This document shows, piece after piece, positions 46,656-58,271 of a stretch of DNA of 64,000 nt. A model generated the notes under the pieces. It did not search any database. It saw nothing but the letters and a program-made list of their open reading frames with translations, and was not told the origin of the DNA. Within the stretch, counting starts at the first letter, position 1. Each line of letters begins with the position of its first letter. This stretch comes from Adiantum capillus-veneris (taxonomy: Eukaryota > Streptophyta > Polypodiopsida > Polypodiales > Pteridaceae), in NCBI GenBank assembly GCA_014529385.2, contig CM043967.1, positions 129,063,182-129,127,181 of the forward strand. The letters are read 5' to 3'. A program made the position numbers and the translations under genes.

Positions 46656-46923
46656 TTTGGGCAGGAGAGCCATGAACATTTGCTTGGTGGATATGGCCCG
46701 CAAGCTCTCAAAGCATCTTGCCACACTTACCTTCAACTGGGAATACCAAAATGTCCATGGAGAGGGAATTTGGAATGTAAAAGGCCCCCTTTCGCATTAT
46801 CTTATCGAATTGAGTATACATTGCTAAAGGAAACCTTGTAAAATTGGAAGTGATTCAAAGGGAAAAAACATGAGTGGATTAGTTCGAGCAGAGGGAAACT
46901 CTTATTACATAGTACATAGGCTC

Positions 46924-46962
<39 letters not shown>

Positions 46963-47229
46963 TTGGGTAGGAGAGCCATGAACATTTGCTTGGTGGATAT
47001 GGCCCGCAAGCTCTCAAAGCATCTCGCCACACTTACCTTCAACTAGGAATACCAAAATGCCCATGGAGAGGGCATTTGGAATGTAAAAGGCCCGCTTTCG
47101 CATTATCTTATCGAATTGAGTATACATTGCTAAAGGAAACCTTGTAAAATTGGAAGTGATTCAAAGGAAAAAAACCTGAGTGGATTAGTTCAAGCGGATG
47201 GAAACTCTTATTACATAGTACATAGGCTC

Positions 47230-47275
<46 letters not shown>

Positions 47276-47544
47276 AGTTGTTGGGCAGGAGAGCCATGAA
47301 CATTTGCTTGGTGGATATGGCTCGCAAGCTCTCAAAGCATCTTGACACGCTTACCTTCAACTTGGAATACCAAAATGCCCATGGAGAGGGCATTTGGAAT
47401 GTAAAAGGCCTGCTTTTGCATTATCTTATCGAATTGAGGATACATTGCTAAAGGAAACCTTGTAAAATTGGAAGTGATTCAAAGGAAAAAAACCTGAGTG
47501 GATTAGTTTGAGCAGAGGGAAACTCTTATTACATAGTACATAGG

Positions 47545-47598
<54 letters not shown>

Positions 47599-47600
47599 CC
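46562..47600. repeat. Tandem ~310-bp unit joined by (CT)n tracts
   Basis: Three copies of a ~270-bp block (AGGAGAGCCATGAACATTTG ... ACATAGTACATAGG) occur with starts 306 and 318 bp apart (ATG of each at 46672, 46978 and 47296). Each is bordered by a CT run: 46562-46650, about 46927-46956, 47233-47272 and 47549-47595. The blocks are about 95% alike. The Arg/Glu-rich minus ORFs are reading (GA)n. Confidence 0.92.
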
Positions 47601-47835
47601 CCCCCGAAAACCAACCAACACCATACAGTTCATTGCTCTGATCTTGATGCAACAGCCAATGGTGGTGTATATAGGAGCCTCTTTTTTCCTCCTCAGAAAA
47701 CTAGCATCGAGTACTGTATGGCTCAGGTCCAGCCACGCAATCAATATTCATAGGGCTATAACCCTAGTGTGGGCAATAAGTTGTGTCCTATCTGCTTTAG
47801 GCTACCCAATCCTAACATGTTAACGCCTACAAATT
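47600..47835 (+). repeat. Possible copia LTR remnant with primer-site-like sequence
   Basis: A GTGTATATAGGAGCC TATA-like patch (47665) is followed by sequence ending CGCCTACA and then TTGGTAACAGGGCC at 47834, close to the TTGGTATCAGAGCC primer site that follows copia LTRs. Left boundary and partner LTR were not found. Confidence 0.4.
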
Positions 47836-48344
47836 GGTAACAGGGCCAAGATGAGGTGCTCCATGTACTTAGACACCCACTAAAAGTAATTGGTGTCTTC
47901 ATCCTTGGGCAAGTACTTTTGAAACTCCAATTTATACTTCACCAATGTAAATGCATCCTATGCGCCTACATCATCAGTTGAAAGAAAAATGCAATCTAAT
48001 CTTGCGGAGCCGAGATTGAAGAGTGTTGAAATGGGATTTGAACCCATGATACAATGTGACTATTGATGGACTCTACTTTGTCTTTGGCTCCTAGCCATCG
48101 ATTGTGCTATGCTTAGAACTCATCCTAGATAGATGTAAACCCCTTGGATTTGTGCATATTAGCACACAATGATTGTGCCATAAATACAATTGAACGATCA
48201 AATTTATAGATGGGGGTTTAAGGCCGATATTCAATTTCCACACAGCAATAGTGAAAGGGTTACCTTATTTACCTGTTAGAATTTTGTTGCACACTTTTGC
48301 ATTTCCTGTTACTGGTTATGTTTTCTTTTTCAATGCAGTCACCA
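47836..48344. other. No gene seen
   Basis: Could be leader sequence if the neighbouring LTR remnant is real. A tRNA T-arm-like hairpin (minus ATGGG TTCAAAT CCCAT at about 48030-48046) stands alone. Confidence 0.3.
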
Positions 48345-48968
48345 TGTTGTAGCGATCAGAGCATGGTGGTGGTGACCCCCCAAGCAGCTTGCACCCCTCA
48401 GCAGTTGGCTCCCTCAGAGCAGCCACAACCACCAGAGCAGGGACCGGCACCTCCTGTTCCTACACCCTCTCTTGCAGACATACACACTTTGGTGGTGGAG
48501 TTGTTCCATGGGGCAGAGCACCTTTGCAATCTTTCAGCTTGCCTAGAGTCCAGGTCAGCCGCCGACAGAGTCCTTGGAGTCTACCGCAGTATGTTCGGTA
48601 GGATGCACGACCCCCATGCCTTCCAGGAGTGGGCACTCACACACCGTGTTGGGAGAGCAGGGTTGTCGTGGCGTTAGGTGGAGGTGCTTCCTTTGATACG
48701 CTCACTTACTTTGCAGCAGTTTCGTCCACGGCCAGGAGACATAGTGGCACGAGCACCCTTTCCCATAGATCATTTTCTACAGCCTGGCATGAGAGAGCAT
48801 GCCCTTCTATGCTACATGACATACTATGGTGCCTTGCCTCACCACTTGGAGGTGCCTACCTACTTTGCTTTCCATCTCTGCGTAGAGTTTGTCCTCGGGC
48901 TCGACGTGGACTACTTCGATAGACGTCCAGGAGGGGGTCACAGTTCTGGTAGACTAGGCCAGCAGTAG
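48345..48968 (+). pseudogene. Unrecognised ORF with one internal stop
   Basis: One frame runs from about 48345 to the TAG at 48966-48968 with a single TAG at 48675-48677. The first part is Pro/Gln-rich (PSEQPQPPEQGPAPPVP). A helical segment follows (LADIHTLVVELFHGAEHL), then a region after the stop with FRPRPGDIVARAPFPIDHFL and HHLEVPTYFAFHLCVEFVLG. I do not recognise the family. It has higher GC than its surroundings and unambiguous codon-like composition, so it is likelier a decayed gene or retroelement gag than chance. The TATA/primer-like sequence 0.5 kb upstream on the same strand favours a retroelement origin, weakly. Confidence 0.45.
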
Positions 48969-49571
48969 AGGCTCCCTGGGACGATGAGTTCACATGTCGT
49001 CCATCTCATCGACTTCCAGAGCTGACGGTCCCTTGGAGCGTAGTCCAGGGCCTGAGCACATAGCTTGGATTGGAGGTCCGTTCCGTGGGCAACACACTCA
49101 ACCACCTTGTCGAGCGGTTTTCACAGCCAAGAGGCCTTTCTCAGGTACATTTTTGTAGTCTTAACCTACCAATATTTAATTGGTAGAGTGGTGAGTTATA
49201 TGATTATAGTCGTCTTCTTTTCTAGTGTTTGCAACTCACAAGTACCACACTTTTGTACGATGTATAGCTAGATGTATAGTTGCACCAGAACTTTGCCCCC
49301 AAATGTGCTTATGATTATAGTCGTCTTCTTTGAATCACCATGTTTTAATTTTTTCCTTTGTACCATATGTCTTTAGAATTGTAGCCGCCATGTTTTAATT
49401 TTGCGGTTGACTTGTATCAAAATTTTTTACGATGTGTCTTGTTGACTATAATTGCCATGTTTACTTATTCCAGTCCATTTGTACCAAACCTCTGTAAACT
49501 TTGTCTTTATGATTATTGTCATCTCGTTATAGTTTTGGGTGTTCACCTGTACCACAGCTTTGTAGGACCCT
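48969..49571. other. No gene seen; loose repeat of an ATTGTAG.CGCCATGTTTT phrase
   Basis: Between 49200 and 49560 a phrase of the form GATTATAGTCGTC/ATTGTAGCCGCCATGTTT...TGTACCA recurs about five times at ~60-100 bp spacing. No coding signal. Confidence 0.4.
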
Positions 49572-50212
49572 CAATGGGCCCTTAGCAAAGCCAAAACAAA
49601 AAAACTTGTGATTGTGTCACCCTAAACCGACAAGACGGGAGCGGATGGCCATGAAGCTTTGCAGGGGCAGGGAAAGCACCCTAATTCCCACCCTTGCAAA
49701 GTTTAATAGCCATCACAATTTATTTTTTTGGTCTACGGTGGCACAATTGCCTTTTTTTTCGTTGGGCCCTTAGCGAAGCCGAAACAAAAAAATTGGTAAT
49801 TGTGCCACCCTAGACGGAAGAGACGGGAATGGATGGCCATGAAACTTTGTAGGGGTGGTAAAAGAACCTAAATTCCCACCCCTGCAAAGTTTCATGGCCA
49901 TCGCCATCTGTCTCGATGGTCTACCGTGGCACAATCGCGTGTTATTTTCCATTGCGTCCATAGCGAAGCCAAAATTTAAAAAATGGCAATTGTGCCACCC
50001 TAAACCGATGAGATAGGAGTGGATGGTCATGAAAATTTGCACTAGTGGTAAAAGCACATAAATCCCCATCCCTACAAATTTTCATGGCCATCCACTCCTG
50101 TCCCGTTTGTCTACGGTGGGACAATCGCCTCTTTTTTTCCATTGGACACATAGCGAAGCCAAAACAAAACAATTGGTGATTGCGCCACCCTGCACCAACG
50201 AAAGGGAGTGGG
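49572..50212. repeat. Hairpin satellite, block 1
   Basis: About three ~190-bp monomers. Each has a left arm (GATTGTGCCACCCTAGACCG onward, through GGATGGCCATGAAACTTTGC), a short loop with AAAAGCACCTAAAT, a complementary right arm (GCAAAGTTTCATGGCCAT to GGCACAATCGCC) and a spacer (CATTGGGCCCATAGCGAAGC). The block ends at the Copia-3 insertion. Confidence 0.93.
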
Positions 50213-50561
50213 TGTAAGGCTCTAGTTAAGGTGGTTTTTTGTAAGTTGCATTCATGCTTGGCACATGATTACGAGTTTTTACATTTAAGTAGAGAGACGA
50301 GATATGTGAATGGCAAAATAAAAAATAAGGCTTGCTAAAATAGATTGATTGTAGAAATGTACAATGGTACCCTTATATAGAAGAGCCATACAATGACATA
50401 CATGGTGACATAATAGGTAAGGTGGTGGAAATATCTAAGATATTATTTCTAGCATAGTGCCACACATGCTATTAGGCTAGATATTATGCCACACAGGCTA
50501 ATAGGGCTAAGAGGTGTTACATATGCCATAGATAAGAATTATAGGACGTGCCCACCCAAAA
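50213..50561 (-). repeat. Copia-3 3' LTR
   Basis: Pairs with 52905-53253. The plus-strand end is CCCACCCAAAA, against CCCAACCAACA in the other copy. Confidence 0.88.
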
Positions 50562-50613
50562 ATCCTCCCCTTGGGCATAGACTACAAAAGAAGACAAGGT
50601 ACAATATCCAAAA

Positions 50614-50682
50614 TGGTATCCACTCAGGATGACAACATGGTATCCACTCAGGATGACAAAATGGTATCCACTCAGGATGACA
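50614..50682 (+). repeat. Three copies of a ~21-bp repeat
   Basis: ATGGTATCCACTCAGGATGA is repeated three times head to tail between the 3' LTR and gag of Copia-3. A plus ORF across it simply repeats MVSTQDD. Confidence 0.9.
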
Positions 50683-50708
50683 AACCTCCCTTAGGCAAGA
50701 AAAAGTCT

Positions 50709-52008
50709 TCAAAGTATGTCGTCATCAAGCACAAAGTTGTTATCTCCTTCTTCATAAGGTTCTTCTTCATCATCCTCTTCAACTATGTGTGTTGCTCCTC
50801 GCACTTTCTTCTTCCCTTTCATGTTGCCTCTTGTTTTGTTGTCGTTGAAGCTGTTGTTGTTGATGTTATTGTTGTTGCTGTTGTTGGGGTTCATTGCATA
50901 ACATCTAGAAGGGGGGTGTCCCTTCTTTCCACATACATAACAAGACTTGTTCAAGTAGCAATCTTTAGCAATGTGTCCTAATTTACCATAATCAAAACAT
51001 TTCCTGACCTTATTTGATAAGGATGATGCTACATATGTTCCTCCCCTTAGAGGAAGGTCATTCATGTGCTTCTTTTCTTCTGCTTGTAGTAAATTTACAA
51101 CATCTTGGAGTGTAGGTGTGGACTCTTTTCCTTCAAGCACAGTGACAATGTGATCATCAGAAGAAGTTAATGCACTTAGAAGCACTACAACTTTATCATC
51201 CTCTAGAACTTCACATTCAATGTAGGTGAGCTGGGTAACAATGCTTTTCAGTCTATTAACTAGGCTTGCTATGTCTTCATCCTCGAGCATTGTGAGTTTG
51301 TAGAGTTGCTTCTTGAGACTTATTTTGCTCTTTTTAGTTTTTGCACCAAAATTCCTTTCTAAAATATCCCAATCTTCATTTGCATGATAGCATTTATCTA
51401 TAAAATGGACATAATTATCATGCAGAAAGTGATTATGATGCCTAAAGCTTGTTCATCTTTGGCTTGGGTTTGTGCGCTCACTGTGGCAGTTGTAGCCCTA
51501 GTTTGTACCCCTTTTGGTTATGCTTGCTCTTAAGGTGCTTTGACTATTGCCCACAAGTTCTTTTTCATTAAATATCCTCTCAATTTTGTTTGCCATGTAT
51601 GGAATCCTTCACCGTTGAATTTTTCCACTCCTTTCTCACCCATTGTTTGGCTAGCTAGAGGGGTCTTAGATTTAGGAGACTCCTAATTCCAGTGTCTTCC
51701 TCTTTACAGCTAAATAATCACCAAAGTGATAGCATACAAATCATAAAAGTCTTAAAAAGACCTTAGAAATTATCCACTCTATTTACCAAGCTTTGAGCAT
51801 AATTGCGGAAAGCTTCGTTCAGATCATTTTCAGCGACTTCTTCAATGAGGTTAAATTGTTGATGTTGAGGAGATGGTTATTGTGGCCTTTGCTTATTGCA
51901 CCAATGCTCTTGATATTCCTTCCTTGAGATTCTTGCTTTTCGTGCAATCGAGGCAATTGAATCTTCTAGGTTGGCTTTTGAGTTTGAAGAAGTGTCGTTA
52001 CTAGCCAT
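50709..52008 (-). pseudogene. Copia-3 gag
   Basis: The likely start is the ATG at 52008 (MASNDTSSNSKANLEDS). A UBN2-type gag segment reads GVEKFNGEGFHTWQTKLRGY near 51640-51580. The best preserved part, 51290-50709, has a helical segment, then two zinc knuckles: CFDYGKLGHIAKDC, where the second Cys has become Tyr, and an intact CYVCGKKGHPPSRC. It is followed by an Asn-rich patch and an acidic tail. Several stops lie between 51900 and 51300. Gag would package RNA; no enzymatic domain follows before the polypurine tract. Confidence 0.8.
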
Positions 52009-52904
52009 GCAAAGAGTTCATAAACATGCTTTGTTTTAAAAAAAAACTGATGATAATGCTCAATTGTGAAGTTGCATACAGTTAGGATAGCCAAGAGTGT
52101 ATTGAGTGTGAATGGTGCGACTAAGGCTCAAAGAACTCGTGTGAGAACAGCCTATAAGGCTTTGGAGGCCATTAAAAAAATAAAAATAAAAATTATTACA
52201 GCTGGATAATCAGTCGCTTGCAAGCAGGGTGACTCGACAGTCCGTGAGTAGCGAGGGTGTTAGCTTGTGGGCCCTTAGCTGCAACGAGTTATATATACGG
52301 CTTTGTAGGGCTGCGGGCAGAGATAGTTGCAGTTGAAGCTCGCACATGCTTTTGATGACGATGCCGAGGCCAGCAAGTGATGGTTACAAATGGCTTGAAG
52401 AACAAAAGGAGAAATCCGGGCCTCACAGGGTATTGTTGACGATGAGCATGGCTGCAGGTGCACAGTGAAGTCGAGGCTTGAGAACTGCCGAAGACGATTG
52501 TATGTGTTGGGCGTGATGATAAGCTAAAACAGTAAACCGGCAGCAGTTGAGGCAGGCAATGGTCTTGAGCAGTGAAGAGGATTGAGATGACAGCAAGGTT
52601 GCTTCGGGTGATTGGAGCAAGAGACTGAAGGAGCGCAAGCCAGTAGGGCGTTGGTGTAATGAAATGCTTACGAGGCAGCGTCAGGTTGTTGAGCTGGTAA
52701 GGCTTGGTGTCACTTTCCCTCCTCCACCACTTGTCCCAAGTTCGGATTAGCCTAAAGTATAAAAACTTCTGAAAATAAAAACAAATGTGGTTCCCACACA
52801 GCTATTTACACACCTAATATAAGAACAGTTTACAATAAACGATAACGCTAATAATTATATTGATATAATTACAATAAGCCTCACAATTTCGCTCTGATAC
52901 CCGT
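52009..52904 (-). other. Copia-3 leader and primer site
   Basis: About 0.9 kb non-coding leader. The minus strand reads GGGTATCAGAGC next to the LTR (about 52891-52902), one base from the initiator-Met-tRNA primer site. Confidence 0.7.
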
Positions 52905-53253
52905 TGTAAGGCTCTAGTTAAGGTGTTTTTTTGTAAGTTTCATTCATGCTTGGCACATGATTACGAGTAATTACATTTAATTAGAGAGACAAGATATGCG
53001 AATGACAAAATACAAAATAAGGTTTGCTAAAATAGATTGATTGTAGAAATGTACAATGGTGCTCTTATATAGAAGAGTCATACAATGACATACAGAGTGA
53101 CATCATAAGTAAGGTGGTGGAAATATCCAAGATATTATTTTTAGCATAGTGCCACACAAGCTATTAAGCTAGATATTATGCCACACAGGCTAATAGGGCT
53201 AAGAGGTGTTACATATGCCATAGATAAAAATAATAGGGCGTGCCCAACCAACA
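52905..53253 (-). repeat. Copia-3 5' LTR
   Basis: 349 bp, partner of 50213-50561, followed by AGCGG and resumption of the satellite. Confidence 0.88.
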
Positions 53254-54622
53254 AGCGGCTGGCCATGAACCTTTGCAGGGGTGGAAAAAGCACCTAAATT
53301 ATTGTCCGTGAAAAGTTTCATGGCCATCGCAATCTGTTTCAACGGTCTACCGTGGCACAATCGCCTATTTTTTCCATTGGGCCCATAGTGAAGCCAAAAT
53401 GAAAAAATTGGCTATTGTGCCACCCTAAACCAACGAAACAAGAGCAGATGGCCATGAAAATTTTCACGGGTGGGAAAAGCACATAAATCCCCATCCCTGC
53501 AAAGTTTCATGGCCATTGCAATCTGTTGCGATGGTTTACAGTGGCATAATCGCCTGTTTTTTTACCATTGGGCCCTTAGCAAAGCCAAAATGAAAAAAAT
53601 TGGCTTTGTGCCACCCTAGACCGACGAGATGGAAGCGAACGTCCATGAAATTTGTAGGGGTGAGAAAACACCTAAATTACCACCCCTGCAAAGTCTCATG
53701 ACCATTGCAATCTGTTTTGACGGTCTAGAGTGGCACAATTGCATGTTTTTTTCCATTAATCCCATAGCGAAGCCAAAACAAAAAAATTGGCGATTGTGCC
53801 ACATTAGATCGACGAGACGGGAGTGGGTAGCCATGAAACTTTACAGGGGTAGGGAAAGCACTTTAATCCCCACCCCTCCAAAGTTTCATGGCCATCACAA
53901 TCTGTTTTGACGGTCTACCGTGGCACAATCGCCTGTTTTTTCCATTGAGCACTCAGCGAAGACAAAATGAAAAAATTGGCAATTGTGCCACCGCAGACCG
54001 AAGAGACGGGAGCCAATCGCCATAATAATTTGTAGGGGTGGAAAAAGCACCTAACTCCGACCCCTGCAAAGTTTCATGGCCATCGCAATCTGTCTCGACC
54101 GTCTACTGTGGCACAATCGCTTGTTTTTTTCCATTGGGCCCATAGCAAAGCCAAAATGAAAAAATTGGCAATTGTGCCACCCTAGACTGATGAGACGGGA
54201 GCAGATGGCCATGAAACTTTACACTAGTGGTAAAAGCACCAAAATCCCCATCCCTACAAAGTTTCATGGCCATCCGCTCCTGCCCCGTCGTCTGTGGTGA
54301 CACAATTGCCTGTTTTTTTCCATTGGACACATAGCGAAGCCAAAATGAGAAAATTGGTGATTGTGCCACCCTAGACTGACGAGACGGGAGGGGATGGCCA
54401 TGAAACTCTGTAGGGGTGGGAAAAGTACCTAAATTCTTGTTCGTGCAAAGTTTCAAGGCCACCGCAATTTGTCTCGGACGGTCTACCATGGCAAAATTGC
54501 CTGTTTTTTTTCGTTGGGCCCATAACAAAGCCAAAATGAAAAATTTGGCGATTGTGCCACCCTAAACCGACGAGACGGGAACGGGGGCGGATGGCCATGA
54601 AACTTTTCGTGGGTGGAAAAAG
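53254..54622. repeat. Hairpin satellite, block 2
   Basis: About seven monomers continuing the array after Copia-3, with the same arms and spacer. Ends at the solo LTR; the last AAAAG is half of its target duplication. Confidence 0.92.
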
Positions 54623-55438
54623 TGTTAAGTATGGAGCCTGATTTATCCTTGTAATTTTCTGTGGTAAAAGCGCACATTTGTAAGGCCCCCATTATGAGGA
54701 GAAGCCATCGTGCGTGAAGGAAAATCACTCACCGGAAACCAAAATTTTCACGGACAAGAATCAGGAAAATCACTCACCGGAAACCAAAATTTTCACGGAC
54801 TTTTTTTCGCCGGAATATTCTTTTTCGCCAGAATATTATGGCCGGACTGCGGCCGGAAAGTGGTCGAAAAACAACCGGTCGGGTTGTCGGTGGCCGGTAG
54901 TCAATGGCCGATGGTCAGAAGTCAATGGCCGGTGGCCGGTGGTTGGAAGTCAATGGCCGGTGGCCGGTGGCCGAATTCAATGGCCGGTGGCCGAATTCAA
55001 AAGCGGACTTGTCTTCTCAAGGGTGGCCACACATGGGCGGATTGGAGGGTCCGATTTGGACTTATTCGGACAAGGGCGGCTACACATGGCTGTCTCTCAT
55101 AAGAGAGGGCAGCCCTTTTGGCCTATAAAAGGAGGCCATTTCTACACACATTTCATAGTGTGAAGTTGATGCAACAAGGTGAGTGTGAGGTGGTGAGAGT
55201 GAAGCAAGGCGGGAGCTCCATTAAGGGTATAATCCCTTTGTAAACTACTTCTTGTTTTGAAGTACTAAAGCCATTGAGTGGCTGCTTTCCCGTGGACGTA
55301 GCCCACATTGGTGAACCACGTATATCGTGTGTACTCTCTCTCTCTCTCTCTACTCTATAATCTCGTGTATATAAATCTGTCTCTCTCCATTAAGTAATCT
55401 ACTCAATTATCTATTTAGCTACGTCTTATTTCTTAACA
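54623..55438 (+). mobile_element. Solo LTR with perfect 5-bp target duplication
   Basis: 816 bp, begins TGTTAAG and ends CTTAACA, flanked by AAAAG at 54618-54622 and 55439-55443. A TATA box (CCTATAAAAGG, TATAAAA at 55124-55130) and a following transcribed-looking region set the plus orientation. Internal repeats: a 37-bp direct repeat at 54719-54755 and 54764-54800, and a GC-rich minisatellite of TCAATGGCCGGTGGCCG units at about 54890-54995. It probably formed when the two LTRs of a full element recombined. Confidence 0.9.
55120..55137 (+). promoter_or_regulatory. TATA box of the solo LTR
   Basis: GGCCTATAAAAGGAGGCC, a TATA box inside an imperfect GGCCT/AGGCC inverted repeat. Confidence 0.65.
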
Positions 55439-57546
55439 AAAAGCACATAAATCCCCATCCTTGCAAAGTTTCATGTCCATCGCAATCTGTTGTGACAGTT
55501 TACAATGGCATAATCGCCTGTTTTTTACCATTGGGCCCATAGCAAAGCCAAAATGAAAAAATTGGCAATTGTGCCACCCTAGATCGACAAGACGGAAGTG
55601 TATGGCCATGAAATTTTCATAGGTGGAAAAAGCACCTAAATTACCACGCCTGAAAAGTTTCATGACCATTGCAATCTGTTTTGACGGTCTACAGTGGCAC
55701 AATTGCCTTTTTTTTTTCCATTGAGCCCATAGCGAAGCCAAAACGAAAAAATTGGCGATTGTGCCACACTAGACCAACGAGACGAGAGCGGGTAACCATG
55801 AAACTTTGTAGGGGTAGGGAAAGAACCTTAATCCCCACCTCCAAGGTTTCATGTCCATCGCAATCTGTCTCAACCGTCTACTGTGGGACAATCGCCTGTT
55901 TTTTCCATTGAGCCCTCAACGAAGCTAAAATGAAAAAATTGGCAATTGTGCCACCCTAGACCAAAGAGACGAGAGCCGATCACCATGAAACTTTATAGGG
56001 GTTGAAAAAGCACCTAAACTCACACCCCTGCAAAGTTTCATTGCCATCGCAATCTGTCTTGATGGTCTACCGTGGCACAATCCCTTGTTTTTTTCCATTG
56101 GGTCCTTAGCAAAGCCAAAATGAAAAAAATGGCAATTGTGCCACCCTAGACCGGCAAGACGGGAGCGAAGGCCATGAAACTTTATAGCGGTGGGAAAAGC
56201 ACATAAATCCTCGTCCCTTCAAATTGTAATGGCCATTGCAATCTGTTTCAACATTCTTTAGTGGCACAATCGCCTTTTTTTTACCATTGGGCCCATAGCG
56301 AAGCCAATTAAATGAAATAATTGGTGATTGTGCCATCCTAGAACGACAAGACAGAAGCGGATAGCCATGAAACTTTGCAGGGGCACGAAAAGCACCTAAA
56401 TACCCACCCTTGAAAAGTTTCATGGCCATCCGCTCCCGTCTCATTGGTCTACGGTGGCACAATCGCCTCTTTTTTTCCATTGGACCCATAGCGAAGCCAA
56501 AACAAACAAATTGGCGATTGTGCCACCATAAACCACCGAGATAGGAGTGGATGGCCATAAAACTTTGCAAGGGTGGTGAAAGCACCTCATTTCTCACCCC
56601 TTCAAAGTTTCATGGCCATCGCAATTTGTCTCAAATGTCTAGCGTGGCAGAATCACCTATTTTTTTCCATTGGGTCCATAACGAAGCCAAAATGAAAAAA
56701 TTGACAATTGTTCCACCCTAAACCAATGAGACATGAGCGGATGGCCATGAAACTTGCAGAGGTGGAAAAAGCACCTAAATTCTCGCCCCTCCAAAGTTTC
56801 GTGGCCATTGCAATCTGTTTCAACGGTCTATAGTGGCACAATTTTCTGTATTTTTCCATTGGGCCCATAGCGAAGCCAAAACAAAATGATTGGTGATTGT
56901 GCCATCCTAGACTGACGAGACGGGAGCGGATGGCCGTGAAACTTTGCAAGGGGTGAAAAAAGCACCTAAATTTCCACCCCTGCAAAGATTCATGGCCATC
57001 GCAATCTGTCGCAACGGTCTACCATGGCACAATCGCGTGTTTTTTTCCATTGGGTCCATATCAAAGCCAAAATTAAAAAAATTGGAAATTGTGCCACCCT
57101 AGACCGACGAGACGGGAGCGGATGGCCATGAAACTTTGCAAGGATCGTAAAAGAACCTAAATTCCTGCCCGTGCAAGTTTCATGGCCATCGCAATCTGTC
57201 TCGACGGTCTACCGTGGCACAATCGCCTGTTTTTTAATATTGGGCCCATATCGAAGCAAAAATAAAAAAATTGGCAATTGTGCCACCCTAGACCGACGAG
57301 ATGGGAGCGGTTAGTCATGAAACTTTGCAGGGGTGAAAAAAGAACCTTGAATCCCACCTTTGCAAAGTTTCATGGTTATCACAATCTGTCTCGACGGTCT
57401 ATCGTGGCACAATCGTCTGTTTTTTCGATTGGGCCCTTAGTAAAGCCAAAATGAAAAAATTGGCAAATATGCCACCTCGACTGACAAGACGAGAGCGGAT
57501 GGCCATGAAACTTTGCAGGCGTAGAAAAGGCACTTAAATTCTTACC
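55439..57546. repeat. Hairpin satellite, block 3
   Basis: About eleven ~190-bp monomers. ORFs of up to 163 codons on both strands read conserved arms and are not genes. Ends at the inverted-repeat transposon. Confidence 0.92.
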
Positions 57547-58271
57547 GCCGGGGGATTCACCATGGAAAACTTACCGCACCACGTAAGTGCAGGGGAGGGG
57601 GTTTTTTTTACAAGTTACATAAGCGTATAAGTTAGGGGCAGGCCCCCAATAATTTATCTCCCAAGCTTAAAAATAAGGGAGGGGGTATCATGTTTATAGG
57701 GTAAGGGGGAGGGGGAGGGGGAGGGGGAGGGGGAGGGGGGGGGAGGGGAGAGGTGAGAAAAGGGAAAAATGAGAGGAAGTTTTTGTGTTTCAAAATCATG
57801 GCTTCCCAAAAGAGTCTTCTCTCAAACTTATGAGTCAATAGCTACAAAGATACATGCAAGAACTAACATTGTTTTGTATCAATTGCTTGTTCTGTGAGTA
57901 TAGTTCATTTGTTGAGGGATGAAAGCTATAAGATTTTTTATAGATGCAAGTTTACACAGAGAACCTAACACAAATTTATAACCATGTTTTTTGAGTAATT
58001 TAGACGGGTCAGAATTGGATCAACAGAAGTGGTTTCTTGATACGTTGCCAGTCACTATGCTATACATTCTTTGAATAGTTTTACTCAGTTAAATCATGTG
58101 AGACCTAAATTTTATATGTAAGATAGAGGTATGATAGTTTTTAGCATAAATTGTCGTATAAAAGTAAAAAGGGGGGTCATATTCCTTAATATGAGTGGTA
58201 TATAGGGGTTTTATCAAAGTTGTCTGCTCGCAGGTGGCGTCCCGTTTTGTATATAGAGTGAATCCCCCGGG
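57547..58271. mobile_element. Small inverted-repeat DNA transposon (hAT-like, non-autonomous)
   Basis: 725 bp with ~14-bp terminal inverted repeats (left GCCGGGGGATTCAC, right GTGAATCCCCCGGG; 13 of 14 match), flanked on both sides by TTCTTACC. An 8-bp target duplication suggests hAT; 9 bp with one mismatch would allow Mutator. No transposase is encoded. The interior is AT-rich apart from an (AGGGGG)n block at 57702-57742. Confidence 0.85.
57702..57742 (+). repeat. (AGGGGG)n minisatellite
   Basis: Repeated A-G5 units, which can form G-quadruplexes. A similar G-rich block is at 61840-61863 in the second copy of the transposon. Confidence 0.9.

Larger units (their letters stand above)
50213..53253 (-). 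mobile_element. Copia-3: gag-only LTR retrotransposon in the satellite
   Basis: Two 349-bp LTRs (50213-50561, 52905-53253) begin TGTAAGGCTCTAG. The left flank AGTGG and right flank AGCGG look like a diverged 5-bp target duplication. On the minus strand a primer site GGGTATCAGAGC follows the 5' LTR and a purine-rich tract (AAGGGGAGGAT) precedes the 3' LTR. The 2.3-kb interior encodes only gag; protease, integrase and RT are absent. This matches terminal-repeat retrotransposons carrying only GAG (TR-GAG), which depend on another element's enzymes. The LTRs differ more than those of Copia-1 and Copia-2, so it is older. Confidence 0.9.

Noticed and set aside
46440-47744. Arg/Glu- and Ser/Leu-rich ORFs
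   Set aside because: They translate (GA)n/(CT)n microsatellites.
48025-48110. Possible tRNA gene or SINE (minus strand, ATGGG-TTCAAAT-CCCAT arm)
   Set aside because: Only a T-arm-like hairpin is convincing; acceptor pairing, D-arm and anticodon arm could not be built.
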